A stretch of DNA of 64,000 nt from Neisseriaceae bacterium PsAf. GTDB lineage: Bacteria; Pseudomonadota; Gammaproteobacteria; Burkholderiales; Neisseriaceae. Positions within the stretch are counted from its first letter, which is position 1. The number at the start of each line of letters is the position of its first letter. The stretch is from positions 1 to 64,000 of the forward strand of contig WNLJ01000030.1 of NCBI GenBank assembly GCA_017114885.1, written 5' to 3'. The notes beneath the pieces were generated by a model, which searched no databases, was not told the DNA's origin, and was given only the letters and a program-made list of their open reading frames with translations. A program made the translations under genes and the position numbers. Below, in pieces: positions 28,922 through 39,600 of the stretch.

Positions 28922-29006
28922 TTCGGAAACAGGGGTGCCAAAAGGCTGAGATAATACCCTTAATACTCGATATGGTTAATACCATCGTGAGGAGTTAAAC
29001 GATACT
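28922..29006 (+). promoter_or_regulatory. thiamine pyrophosphate (TPP) riboswitch aptamer
   Basis: All the THI-box landmarks are in order: GGGGTGC at 28932-28938, a GCC/GGC stem, CTGAGATAATACCC at 28946-28959, a stem ATGGT-TAAT-ACCAT at 28972-28985 and CGTGAGGAG at its end. It precedes thiC, the usual target. TPP binding is expected to lower thiC translation. Outer stem P1 is short here, about three pairs (AAC at 28928-28930 with GTT at 28994-28996). Confidence 0.95.
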
Positions 29007-29036
29007 TAAAAAACCAAAGAATATTAACCAAAGATC

Positions 29037-30933
<1,897 letters not shown>

Positions 30934-31002
30934 TAAATAGTATATCCATTTGATAATAATAGACTGCAGACAAATTTTGATTTTTGAAAGGAAAAAGTTA
31001 AA

Positions 31003-31008
31003 ATGTAA
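31003..31008 (+). other. start-stop element (ATG-TAA) behind a strong ribosome-binding site
   Basis: GAAAGGAAAAAG lies at the correct distance before an ATG that is followed at once by TAA. The next gene starts 27 bases further on and has no ribosome-binding site of its own. A minimal start-stop leader could control ribosome access to that gene by reinitiation. Confidence 0.4.
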
Positions 31009-31034
31009 GCAACGAATACCTAAAATTGTAAATT

Positions 31035-32702
31035 ATGCTTACTTATAGCTCACCCGAAAAAAAACCTTTACCCAAATCTCCTGAAAAACCATGGCTACTA
31101 TTGCTTTTAGCTTTTATTTGGTTATGGGCTGGTATTATAGGTAGAGATTTATGGGGGAGTGAAGAGAGTCATCTTTATGCTTATATCAATTCTATTTTAG
31201 AAACCCAGAATTGGTTATTGCCAAGCATTTACGAAGTCCCCTATTTATCCAACTCTCCTCTATACCTATGGTTAGGTTCTATTTCAAAATTTTTGTTCAC
31301 GTCAATCGGTATTCCTGAGTACCTCTCCGTTAGGCTTCTGACCTTAATTTTAATGTCCGCTAGTTTATTAATTCTAGGGACTGCTGCCAGAAATTTTCTC
31401 GGTCGTCGCTATGGTCGAGTCGCTGCTTTAATTATTATTGGTTGTGTTGGTATCATTTTATTTGGCCATAATATTAGCCAATTACCTTTGTTATTCTTTT
31501 CTTTAAGTCTGTATAGTTATGCCCTAAGTCAATATAAAGCCAATAAAATATTCCGTACTGGACTATTAATTGCCTTAAGCTGGATGATTGCTTTTTATAC
31601 GCAAAATCTTCCACCTGTATTGTTATTAATACTTATTTCAGTCTGCTTAACCCTGCATCCTGGCTGGAGAAACAGGCAGTATTATTTAGTTCTGCTGGTG
31701 AGTATTTTTATATTTTTACCTTTAGCAGCTCTATGGCCTAGTGCTTTATATGTAGTCTATCCTTTCTATTTTGATACTTGGTTAGATTTATACTCATTGG
31801 GCATTTATGGTGGTTTTGCGGTTCCTAAATTTTCACTGCCTACTTGGTATTATTTTAAAAATATTATTTGGTACACTTTCCCAGCATGGCCATTAGCAAT
31901 ATGGGCAATTGTCAAATTAAAAAAGAATAGTTATAAAAATCCTATTTATTTTTTCTTCTTACTATGGAGTATTTTAGGATTTCTTTTCCTTTTATTCCAA
32001 AGTGATCCTGAAAATAACCAATTGGTTTTAATTATTCCCCCTTTGGCTTTTTTAGCAGCATCTCAGATTGACACCTTAAAAAGAGGTTTTTCTGCCTTTT
32101 TAAATTGGTTGGGCATTGCTACTTTTGGATTACTAGCACTGTTTATTTGGGGGGAATATATCGCGATTAATTTTAATTTATCCAGCAGCTTATATGAACG
32201 TTCTGCTTATTTTAACCCTCTATATGAACCTCATGTTTCTATATTAGCAATGCTCGTTGCATTAATTTTTACCCCTATTTGGTTATATGCTGTTAACAGA
32301 AAACGAATAGAATGCAGACAAGCAGTAACCAATTGGGCGACAGGTGTTACTTTTATTTGGCTTTTAATGATGTCTTTGTTTTTATCATGGTTGGATACAT
32401 CTAAAAGTGCTCGTCCTCTAGTAGCAGAACTAGAGGGTATTATTCCTGAAACAACATTAAGTGAATTAAATAACCTACAAGTATGTGCTAATAGCGATCA
32501 TCTAGAGACTTTAATCAATTGGAATGAATATAGCCAATACAAAATCCAATCCTCGATTAATAATCCTCTTAGTATTTGCCAATATCATATGCTACTTGGT
32601 AGTGGACAAGAATTCACCACTAAATATCCCGAAGTTAAAAATGCATGGTATGCTAAACGAGAACGCAAGAAAAATAACGTTTTTATTTTGTGGAATAAGT
32701 AA
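31035..32702 (+). CDS. ArnT-like glycosyltransferase (family 39/83 type membrane protein)
   Basis: A 555-residue polytopic inner-membrane protein with about twelve hydrophobic segments. It resembles ArnT/PMT-type enzymes that use lipid-linked sugars on the periplasmic side. The first loop, GRDLWGSEESHLYAY, fits the acidic catalytic loop of this fold, and a small soluble domain forms the C-terminus. The acceptor (lipid A, glycan or protein) cannot be inferred. The ATG at 31035 has no good ribosome-binding site, and an in-frame stop lies just upstream, so the start is either weak or coupled to the start-stop element at 31003. Confidence 0.8.
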   Translation: MLTYSSPEKKPLPKSPEKPWLLLLLAFIWLWAGIIGRDLWGSEESHLYAYINSILETQNWLLPSIYEVPYLSNSPLYLWLGSISKFLFTSIGIPEYLSVRLLTLILMSASLLILGTAARNFLGRRYGRVAALIIIGCVGIILFGHNISQLPLLFFSLSLYSYALSQYKANKIFRTGLLIALSWMIAFYTQNLPPVLLLILISVCLTLHPGWRNRQYYLVLLVSIFIFLPLAALWPSALYVVYPFYFDTWLDLYSLGIYGGFAVPKFSLPTWYYFKNIIWYTFPAWPLAIWAIVKLKKNSYKNPIYFFFLLWSILGFLFLLFQSDPENNQLVLIIPPLAFLAASQIDTLKRGFSAFLNWLGIATFGLLALFIWGEYIAINFNLSSSLYERSAYFNPLYEPHVSILAMLVALIFTPIWLYAVNRKRIECRQAVTNWATGVTFIWLLMMSLFLSWLDTSKSARPLVAELEGIIPETTLSELNNLQVCANSDHLETLINWNEYSQYKIQSSINNPLSICQYHMLLGSGQEFTTKYPEVKNAWYAKRERKKNNVFILWNK

Positions 32703-33193
32703 ATTTTCGTAATATAATAATTATATTTATGTTAAATTGCCTAAAGAGAGATGAATAAAAAGATTATCATTAATTATACTGTTGGTTCATTTTCTATTTG
32801 CTTGTCTCAAAAAAATAATACCAAATTAAAAAAATAGATACGTATAAATAATTAAATTATAAGAAAATATACTCAAACAGACAGATACAAACTAATGAAA
32901 AAATTGAAAGAATAATGAGAGTATTAATATAATATGAAGGTGTGGAATTATTAAATTAAATTTACTAGTGAAAGACATTGTAAGCTAGAAATAAATCAAT
33001 TTATCAATTACTATAACATGGTGAATCTCATACTAGTTTAAAAAAACCTCCAATAATAATAATAAGGTTACTTTTGTACTAGGAATAACATAAACCAATT
33101 ACTCCCTAGTATTAATGATAAATTTAGCAGTTAATTAGGGAGCAGCAGTAAATATTCATCTAGTGATAGATTTAGATTTTTCAGGAGTTATGA
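32703..33193. other. 491-bp gene-poor region, partly a leader for the next gene
   Basis: Most of this stretch is featureless AT-rich DNA with frequent stops in all frames. The last 120 bases contain inverted repeats that could form two exclusive hairpins (33077-33142) ahead of the unrecognised gene at 33194. I see no terminator for the preceding gene and no RNA gene. Confidence 0.5.
33077..33142 (+). repeat. overlapping inverted repeats in a leader
   Basis: CCTAGTA (33105-33111) can pair with TACTAGG (33077-33083), while the overlapping CTCCCTA (33102-33108) can pair with TAGGGAG (33136-33142). Both stems are seven perfect pairs and exclude each other, an arrangement seen in attenuators and operators. 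Confidence 0.45.
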
Positions 33194-34117
33194 GTGAATA
33201 GTAAAAATACCTTTTTTGTGATATATGATGGACCTTTACTTGAAAACAATGAATTTGAAGTGAGAGAACTGGCACCAGCTATACTTGCAATCAATGATTT
33301 GATAGAGGAGTCAAATAAAATAATTTATGGAGATTCCAACAAAATTTCTTTATGCGTTAAGGCAAATTTTAAAGCGGGGAGTTTTGGAATAGAGTTAGTC
33401 ACACATATTCAATCAATGATGTCTTACTTATTTGATTCTAATCATGTCGAATATGCTAAAAATTTATTGGAGGTTATAGGCTTCATAGGAAGCGGATGTT
33501 ACAGTTTATTTCTTCTCTTAAAGAAGTTAAAAAATAGAAAAATAAAAACAGTAATCAAAGATGAGTCAGAAGAAAATACTTATATCATCCATCTAGAAGA
33601 CGGGGAAACCATAAAAACTTCTAATGAAGTGCTTGAATTATACCGTTCTACTAAAGTCCGTAAAGATACCGAACAAATGCTACAACCATTAGAGAAGGAC
33701 GGCATTGATAGTTTTGCTACTGCAGAGTCCTACAAAAAGAAAACAGATATTTCTTTTGAAATCTCAAAAGAAGAGGTCATATATTTTAAAGAACCAAAAC
33801 AAACTGAAGAAATATTGGGGTCAGATATCAGCACTACACACGCGACGTTGATTTCTCCTGCCTTAGATGGTGGCTACAAATGGCGGTTTGATAGCGGAGA
33901 TGGTGTTTTTGTAACAGATATGTGTGATGAGAAATTTCTAGAGAAGGTTGACAAAAAGGAAATTTCATTTACGCAGGGAGATATTTTTCAAATAGAACTA
34001 GAAACTATTCAGATTTTAAATAATAATGGAAAAATCAAAAAAGAATACAAAATTTTAAAAGTCCTGAACATTCGTAATGAAGCCCTACAATTGAACCTCC
34101 CCTTTGACGATTATTAA
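33194..34117 (+). CDS. unrecognised protein with one membrane segment
   Basis: I do not recognise a characterised family for this 307-residue protein. The GTG start is supported by AGGAG at 33183-33187, and an ATG three bases upstream is out of frame. The N-terminal region (1-85) is mixed alpha/beta, opening FFVIYDGPLLENNEFEVREL. Residues 91-110 form one hydrophobic segment followed by a basic KKLKNRK stretch. A polar linker and a C-terminal domain (about 175-307) rich in beta-strand-like, acidic sequence follow. The layout recalls uncharacterised proteins in accessory regions of many proteobacteria. It stands alone between gene-poor flanks, with a possible integrase remnant downstream, which suggests acquisition by transfer. 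Confidence 0.75.
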   Translation: MNSKNTFFVIYDGPLLENNEFEVRELAPAILAINDLIEESNKIIYGDSNKISLCVKANFKAGSFGIELVTHIQSMMSYLFDSNHVEYAKNLLEVIGFIGSGCYSLFLLLKKLKNRKIKTVIKDESEENTYIIHLEDGETIKTSNEVLELYRSTKVRKDTEQMLQPLEKDGIDSFATAESYKKKTDISFEISKEEVIYFKEPKQTEEILGSDISTTHATLISPALDGGYKWRFDSGDGVFVTDMCDEKFLEKVDKKEISFTQGDIFQIELETIQILNNNGKIKKEYKILKVLNIRNEALQLNLPFDDY

Positions 34118-34184
34118 ATTGTGATAAATTAAGTCTAAATTATGAACCTGTATAGCCTCCCTTATAGCCTGTTTTCTCTTTGTT

Positions 34185-34315
34185 TTATTTTAGTTCTCTA
34201 ACAACACCAGAAAGATATCTATCTATAATATTAGTTATTTCTTTTTGAGTAAGATATTGAACTCATCCGTACTATCTCGATTAGAAAGTTTAGAAAACAG
34301 ATATTTTATGATATC
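34185..34315 (-). pseudogene. possible tyrosine recombinase (integrase) fragment
   Basis: Two overlapping minus-strand frames give short pieces: KYLFSKLSNRDSTDEF in one and QYLTQKEITNIIDRYLSG, ending VVRELK and a stop, in the other. The second reads like the helical segment (LT-x-x-E-I-x-x-[IL]-[IV]-x-R-Y-L) found in the N-terminal region of many phage-type integrases. A frameshift and stops break it, and no catalytic domain is present. The match is by eye and short, so this could be chance. Confidence 0.25.
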
Positions 34316-34382
34316 TTACTCATAAAACCTAGTTAGTAAAACTTGTATTTCGTACTAAAATTTACGGGATATAAAAAATAGA

Positions 34383-34416
34383 GTTAAACAATTGTGCTTA
34401 ATTCCATTTGTTTAAC
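34383..34416 (-). terminator. terminator of leuCD
   Basis: GTTAAACAA (34383-34391) and TTGTTTAAC (34408-34416) form a perfect nine-pair stem with a 16-base loop, 16 bases past the leuD stop. On the minus strand a U-rich tract (CTCTATTTTTTATA) follows. Confidence 0.65.
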
Positions 34417-34431
34417 CTATTTCACAAAATA

Positions 34432-35076
34432 TTAAAACATCCAAGGAAATTGTTGTTTGCGCTTATCTTCAAAAGCTTTAATCTCATCACTATTTTGCAA
34501 GGTTAAGCCGATTTCATCCAAGCCATTTAATAAACAATATTTCCTATGTTCTGTAATATCAAAATTAAAAACCTGACCACTTGGTGTACTTGGTGTAGTA
34601 ACCGTTTGTTCTGGTAGAGAAATTAATAAACGATAACCAATATTATTTTCCACTTCAGAAAATAATGTATCCACTTTTTCTTCTGACAAAACAATGGGTA
34701 ATAAGCCATTTTTATAACAATTATTAAAGAATATATCAGCAAAACTAGGGGCAATAATCGCTCTAAACCCATATTCATCTAAAGCCCATGGCGCATGTTC
34801 ACGGCTAGAACCACAACCAAAATTCTTACGTGTTAATAAAATTTCTGCGCCTTGATAACGATCTTGATTCAAAGAAAAGTCAGGATTTAAAGGGCGCTTA
34901 CTGTTGTCCATGCCCACATCCCCCCGATCTAAATAACGCCACGCATCAAAGCAATTTTCTCCATAGCCTGTACGCTTAATCGATCTTAGAAACTGTTTTG
35001 GAATAATAGCATCAGTATCTACATTCGCCCTATCTAAAGGCGCTACTAACCCGTTTAACTCTTGAAATGCTTTCAT
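34432..35076 (-). CDS. leuD: 3-isopropylmalate dehydratase small subunit
   Basis: LeuD forms the swivel domain of isopropylmalate isomerase in leucine synthesis. The start [30 protein letters not shown] is typical, and [15 protein letters not shown] is the active-site loop with its serine and arginine. The ATG at 35076 gives 214 residues, the usual length, with AAAGGA upstream. An earlier in-frame start would lie inside the end of leuC. It follows leuC by 16 bases. Confidence 0.97.
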   Translation of the reverse strand: MKAFQELNGLVAPLDRANVDTDAIIPKQFLRSIKRTGYGENCFDAWRYLDRGDVGMDNSKRPLNPDFSLNQDRYQGAEILLTRKNFGCGSSREHAPWALDEYGFRAIIAPSFADIFFNNCYKNGLLPIVLSEEKVDTLFSEVENNIGYRLLISLPEQTVTTPSTPSGQVFNFDITEHRKYCLLNGLDEIGLTLQNSDEIKAFEDKRKQQFPWMF

Positions 35077-35092
35077 ATATTTCTTATCCTTT

Positions 35093-36502
35093 CTACAGCT
35101 TTCTATGATCAATAAAATGGCCAGCAATTGCAGCTGCAGCAGCCATTTGAGGACTAACTAAATGCGTTCTGCTTAATGTACCCTGTCTGCCTTCAAAATT
35201 CCGATTAGAGGTAGAAGCACAGCGTTCTTTAGGGCCTACCTTATCATCATTCATTGCCAAACACATAGAACACCCTGGCTCTCTCCATTCAAAACCTGCC
35301 TCTTTAAAAATTTTATCTAAGCCTTCTTTTTCTGCTTGTTCTTTCACCAAACCTGAGCCTGGTACGATTAAAACACGCTTTACAGAATCGGCTTTTTTCT
35401 TACCTTTAACTACTTTGGCCGCAGCTCTTAAATCTTCAATTCGACTGTTAGTACAAGAACCGATAAATACTACATCAACTGCTACTTCTGTGATTGGTGT
35501 ATTCGGCTCTAACCCCATGTATTCATAGGCTCGCTCATAACTTTCTTTTTTAACAGGATCAGTAACACTTTGTAAATCAGGTGTTTTTTCATCAATAGCA
35601 ATAACCATTTCAGGAGAGGTTCCCCAAGTTACTTGTGGTTTAATATCTTTAGCATCAAAAGTATAAACTTTATCAAAGTGGGCATCCTTATCTGAAACTA
35701 AAGTTTTCCAGTACGCTACTGCCTTATCCCAATCTTCTCCTTTAGGAGCAAAGGGCCTATCTTTTAGATAATTCAAAGTAGTCTCATCCACTGCAACCAT
35801 ACCTGAACGAGCACCTGCTTCAATCGCAAGATTACACAAAGTCATACGTCCTTCTACGCTTAAACTTCGAATCGCCTCACCAGTAAATTCAATTGCATAA
35901 CCAGTACCCCCAGCGGTTCCAATCTGACCAATAACATACAAAGCAATATCTTTTGCTGTGACTCCATCTTCCAACTGGCCATTAACTTCTATTTTCATGT
36001 TTTTAGATTTTTTGGCCACAATACATTGCGTGGCCATGACATGTTCTACTTCAGAAGTACCAATACCGTGAGCCAAAGTCGCCAAAGCACCATGTGTAGA
36101 GGTATGTGAATCACCACAAACCACAGTCATACCAGGCAATGTAGCTCCTTCTTCAGGCCCTACTACGTGTACAATTCCTTGGCGTTTATCTAAAATAAAA
36201 GGAAAATAATTTTTAATTTCAAACTCTTTAATATTTTCATCTAAAGTATCAACTTGTAACTTAGAAATAGGATCAACAATCCCCTTATCCCAATCTTTGG
36301 TCGGTGTATTGTGATCTGCTGTAGAGACAATACTAGATTCTCTCCATAGTGGACGATTGGCTAATTTCAATCCCTCAAAAGCTTGAGGAGAAGTAACCTC
36401 GTGTACTAGATGACGATCAATATATAATAAGACTGTTCCATCATCTTCTTGTTTTACAATATGACTATCCCATAACTTATCGTATAGTGTTTGTGCGTTC
36501 AT
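35093..36502 (-). CDS. leuC: 3-isopropylmalate dehydratase large subunit
   Basis: LeuC carries the [4Fe-4S] cluster of isopropylmalate isomerase and belongs to the aconitase superfamily. Cluster cysteines lie in [18 protein letters not shown] and [14 protein letters not shown], and [21 protein letters not shown] is the aconitase signature. It has 469 residues, and AGGAATAAA precedes the ATG. It is transcribed with leuD. leuA and leuB are not in the window. Confidence 0.98.
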   Translation of the reverse strand: MNAQTLYDKLWDSHIVKQEDDGTVLLYIDRHLVHEVTSPQAFEGLKLANRPLWRESSIVSTADHNTPTKDWDKGIVDPISKLQVDTLDENIKEFEIKNYFPFILDKRQGIVHVVGPEEGATLPGMTVVCGDSHTSTHGALATLAHGIGTSEVEHVMATQCIVAKKSKNMKIEVNGQLEDGVTAKDIALYVIGQIGTAGGTGYAIEFTGEAIRSLSVEGRMTLCNLAIEAGARSGMVAVDETTLNYLKDRPFAPKGEDWDKAVAYWKTLVSDKDAHFDKVYTFDAKDIKPQVTWGTSPEMVIAIDEKTPDLQSVTDPVKKESYERAYEYMGLEPNTPITEVAVDVVFIGSCTNSRIEDLRAAAKVVKGKKKADSVKRVLIVPGSGLVKEQAEKEGLDKIFKEAGFEWREPGCSMCLAMNDDKVGPKERCASTSNRNFEGRQGTLSRTHLVSPQMAAAAAIAGHFIDHRKL

Positions 36503-36526
36503 TTTATTCCTATTTTTTTCTTATGT

Positions 36527-37474
36527 TTAAATCACATAATCGACTGCAACTTCGTGCATTAATTGATCGATTCTTTCTTTTGTTAATTCTGGATTTAATA
36601 AATTAATTAAATCATAGGTATAACCTCTGATGTATTGATCTTTTCTCATAATAATTCTGGTTTCTACTTCAGAAAACAAGTGTGACACAGAAACCACTTC
36701 TAAGCTTTCGTCCAACGTTTCCAAATCAACCGCCATAGACTCTATTAAACCAATACCCAACCCCATTTTAACATAGGTTTTAATCACATCCGCATCGAAT
36801 GATGATAAGGTCACATTAGGTAAATCCAAGCCTGCTTTCTGAAATACTCGAACTATTTTTTCTTGATTAACAAAATCATAATCATAAGTAATTAGAGGAT
36901 ATTTCAATAAATCCTCTAGTTCTATCTCGTGTTTATCTGCCAATTCATGATCAATAGGCATTATCAATTGATAAGACCAAGTATTACAAGGCAGATAAAC
37001 CAGCTCTGGATTAAAAGATAAATTTTGATTGATAATGCCTAAATCTACTTCATACTCTGCGACTAAACGAGCTATTTCAACCGAGCTAGTTGGTAAAACT
37101 GAAACTTTAACATTAGGATAATTTTGCTTAAAAGCACACATTTTTTCAGGCAGCTCACAACGAGTAAAGCCATATACTCCTGCTAAATTAATTTCACCGG
37201 AGTTTTTATTAGACAGCTCATCTCCTATTTGCTTGATATTTTCAGCCTCTCGCAACACTTTCTCAGCTGTTTCCAAAATCAATTTACCAGGCTCTGTAAC
37301 TGCTGTAATTCTCTTACCTTGTCGGATAAAAATTTGTATGCCCAATTCATCCTCTAATAATCGAATTTGTTTAGAAATACCTGGCTGTGACGTAAATAGA
37401 ACTTGAGCCGCATCAGACACATTTAAATTTTGCTTGTACACTTCTAGTACATATCTTAACTGTTGTAGTTTCAT
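36527..37474 (-). CDS. cysB: LysR-type regulator of the CysB family
   Basis: CysB-type regulators activate sulfate assimilation genes with N-acetylserine or O-acetylserine as inducer. The ATG at 37474 starts MKLQQLRYVLEVYKQNLNVS, the classical CysB N-terminus, and the helix-turn-helix continues QVLFTSQPGISKQIRLLEDE. An effector-binding domain fills the rest (315 residues in all). An earlier in-frame start would add 19 hydrophobic residues and is unlikely. It lies 24 bases before leuC in the same direction, so cotranscription with leuCD is possible, an unusual sulfur-leucine pairing. Confidence 0.88.
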   Translation of the reverse strand: MKLQQLRYVLEVYKQNLNVSDAAQVLFTSQPGISKQIRLLEDELGIQIFIRQGKRITAVTEPGKLILETAEKVLREAENIKQIGDELSNKNSGEINLAGVYGFTRCELPEKMCAFKQNYPNVKVSVLPTSSVEIARLVAEYEVDLGIINQNLSFNPELVYLPCNTWSYQLIMPIDHELADKHEIELEDLLKYPLITYDYDFVNQEKIVRVFQKAGLDLPNVTLSSFDADVIKTYVKMGLGIGLIESMAVDLETLDESLEVVSVSHLFSEVETRIIMRKDQYIRGYTYDLINLLNPELTKERIDQLMHEVAVDYVI

Positions 37475-37570
37475 AAAATCCAGATATATTATTAAAATAT
37501 TAATATTTAGTAAGAAAGTTATTATAATCAATTAATCTTAGGTTTCAAACTAATTAAGGCATTATTTTAA

Positions 37571-39574
37571 ATGAATAATCTACAAACTAAATTTATCCAA
37601 ACCGAAACTCAAAAAACAGTGAATGAAATACTTGCTCAACCTGAGTGGACAACCATCAAAAAAAGCATTACTAATATTTTAGATAGTGAAGAACACATCA
37701 CTTATTGCGAAGAACATCAGGGAAGAATGTATCACCTATTACAAAGTACCGAATACCCAAAAGGTATCTATAGAAGCTGTGATGCAAAAGATTATAGAGC
37801 TGGTGTGTCGCAATGGGAATTAATATTTAATGTTGCTGATTTTGATGAGATATTGAATGATGATATTTATCTTGAAGCTTATATGCATTTTGTTGAAAAT
37901 CCAAATTTGATACTGCTAATACTAAGTAGTCAAGGTCAAGATATTCACTACACACTAGAATTTAATATCTCTCAAAAAAATATTGTTACTAATGGTTTTA
38001 ATTTTCCTCTTTCTAAATCATTTGTACAATGGAGAGATGAAAATAGTATTTGGCTTAATCCCGCATGGGAGGAAAGTCAAATAACTTCTAGTGGTTATTC
38101 TAAACAAGTTTATTTATTGAGACGTGGTCAAAATTTTTCAGAAGCTACTCTTGTTTTTGAAGGTCAACAGGATGATATCTTTGTCGAAGCTTGGCGGTAT
38201 TTAGATGTACATGGAGCACCATTGGATATTATCAAACAATCTCATTCTTTTTATCAGTTTACTTACTATGTCATTCAAGAAAACTTACAAATTCTACCGC
38301 TATCATTACCCAAAAGTTGCGATGTTTGTGGTTACCTCAATGGTTATTTATTAATACATCTCAAACAAGACTGGGTTAAATCTAAAGCAACTTATTTATC
38401 AGGAAGTGTATTGGCTGTTAAATTACAAAAGGGCCAATTAAAAACTATTCTTCCTGTATTTACCCAACAAAATCATCAGGTAGTAGAATCCATAGAAACC
38501 AGTAAAGATTATATTTTTATTCATTACTTGGATAATATTTACAGCAAAGCACATGTCAGATTATTTAAAAATGATGCGTTAATACCTGTGGCTTTCCCTG
38601 AGTTAGACACCATTAACTTTGAATTAATCGATCAGCCATGGCGTAGTAATATATTTTATATTGCTGCAAATGATTTAATCCACGAACCTATTCTTTATGC
38701 TTGGGATGCAAAACGAGAAGAATTAAGCGTACTAAGACGTCAGAAAGCTCTTTTTGATACGAACAACCTATCTATTCGCCAATATTTTGCCTCATCTAAA
38801 GACAACACCCAAATTCCTTATTTTTGGTGTGGCACGAAGCCTGAACAAAAGACACCCACTTTAATATATTGCTATGGTGGTTTTGCTGTTAATGAACTGC
38901 CTCACTATATGCCTATTATTGGTAAGCTTTGGCTAGAACAAGGATTTTCATTCATCATAGCCAATATACGTGGTGGCGCAGAGTTAGGAGAAAATTGGCA
39001 TCAACAAGCCATACAAGAAAATAAATATAAAAGTATCGAAGATTTAATTGCTGTTATACAAGATGTCCAAAAAAATAAAAAAACATCTCCCGAAATGACT
39101 GCGATACAAGGCGCTAGTAATGGGGGTTTAATCGTTGCAAATGCTATGGTTGAGGTCCCTGATTTACTCAAATCTGTTTTATGTGAAGTGCCTATTATTG
39201 ATATGCAACATTACACCGAATATGGTAGTGGGTATTTATGGAAAGATGAATATGGTGATCCTGATAATCCAGAAATGATTCCTTATTTGGAAAAAATTAA
39301 TATATTAAATAAAATTTCTGATAAGATACAATACCCTGAACTATTCATCACGACCAATATAAACGATGACAGGGTTAATCCTCAACACGCTCTTTTCTTG
39401 CATCAAAAAATGCTGGATACAGGGCATACCAACAGTCATCTCATAAGTTATCATACAGGTGGCCATGAATCCTTAAATGGCCAAGATGAATATATCCAAG
39501 AATTAGCATATCTATGGGTTTTTTTATATAATGCAATGGGTTTAGATTTTAAAACCTTTATTTCTAACAAATAA
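37571..39574 (+). CDS. prolyl oligopeptidase family serine peptidase (S9A)
   Basis: A 667-residue cytoplasmic-looking peptidase without a signal peptide. The N-terminal two-thirds should form the beta-propeller and the C-terminal third the alpha/beta hydrolase domain. The catalytic triad is Ser516 in QGASNGGLI, Asp at about 599-600 in [13 protein letters not shown] and His632 in [24 protein letters not shown] and [13 protein letters not shown] are S9 signatures. Such enzymes cut short proline-containing peptides. It diverges from cysB and is followed after 26 bases by parC, so the two may share a transcript. Confidence 0.92.
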   Translation: MNNLQTKFIQTETQKTVNEILAQPEWTTIKKSITNILDSEEHITYCEEHQGRMYHLLQSTEYPKGIYRSCDAKDYRAGVSQWELIFNVADFDEILNDDIYLEAYMHFVENPNLILLILSSQGQDIHYTLEFNISQKNIVTNGFNFPLSKSFVQWRDENSIWLNPAWEESQITSSGYSKQVYLLRRGQNFSEATLVFEGQQDDIFVEAWRYLDVHGAPLDIIKQSHSFYQFTYYVIQENLQILPLSLPKSCDVCGYLNGYLLIHLKQDWVKSKATYLSGSVLAVKLQKGQLKTILPVFTQQNHQVVESIETSKDYIFIHYLDNIYSKAHVRLFKNDALIPVAFPELDTINFELIDQPWRSNIFYIAANDLIHEPILYAWDAKREELSVLRRQKALFDTNNLSIRQYFASSKDNTQIPYFWCGTKPEQKTPTLIYCYGGFAVNELPHYMPIIGKLWLEQGFSFIIANIRGGAELGENWHQQAIQENKYKSIEDLIAVIQDVQKNKKTSPEMTAIQGASNGGLIVANAMVEVPDLLKSVLCEVPIIDMQHYTEYGSGYLWKDEYGDPDNPEMIPYLEKINILNKISDKIQYPELFITTNINDDRVNPQHALFLHQKMLDTGHTNSHLISYHTGGHESLNGQDEYIQELAYLWVFLYNAMGLDFKTFISNK

Positions 39575-39600
39575 ATAGAAAATTAAACACAAGAATTTTT

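Larger units (their letters stand above)
34118..34431. other. gap with a possible integrase remnant and the leuD terminator
   Basis: These 314 bases hold a candidate decayed coding piece on the minus strand (34185-34315), a 12-bp perfect inverted repeat (34246-34257 with 34311-34322) around part of it, and the leuD terminator. No intact gene is seen. Confidence 0.5.

Noticed and set aside
32703-34431. CRISPR array, toxin-antitoxin pair or complete mobile element around the orphan gene
   Set aside because: No regular repeats, no second small gene, no transposase and no target-site duplication could be seen.
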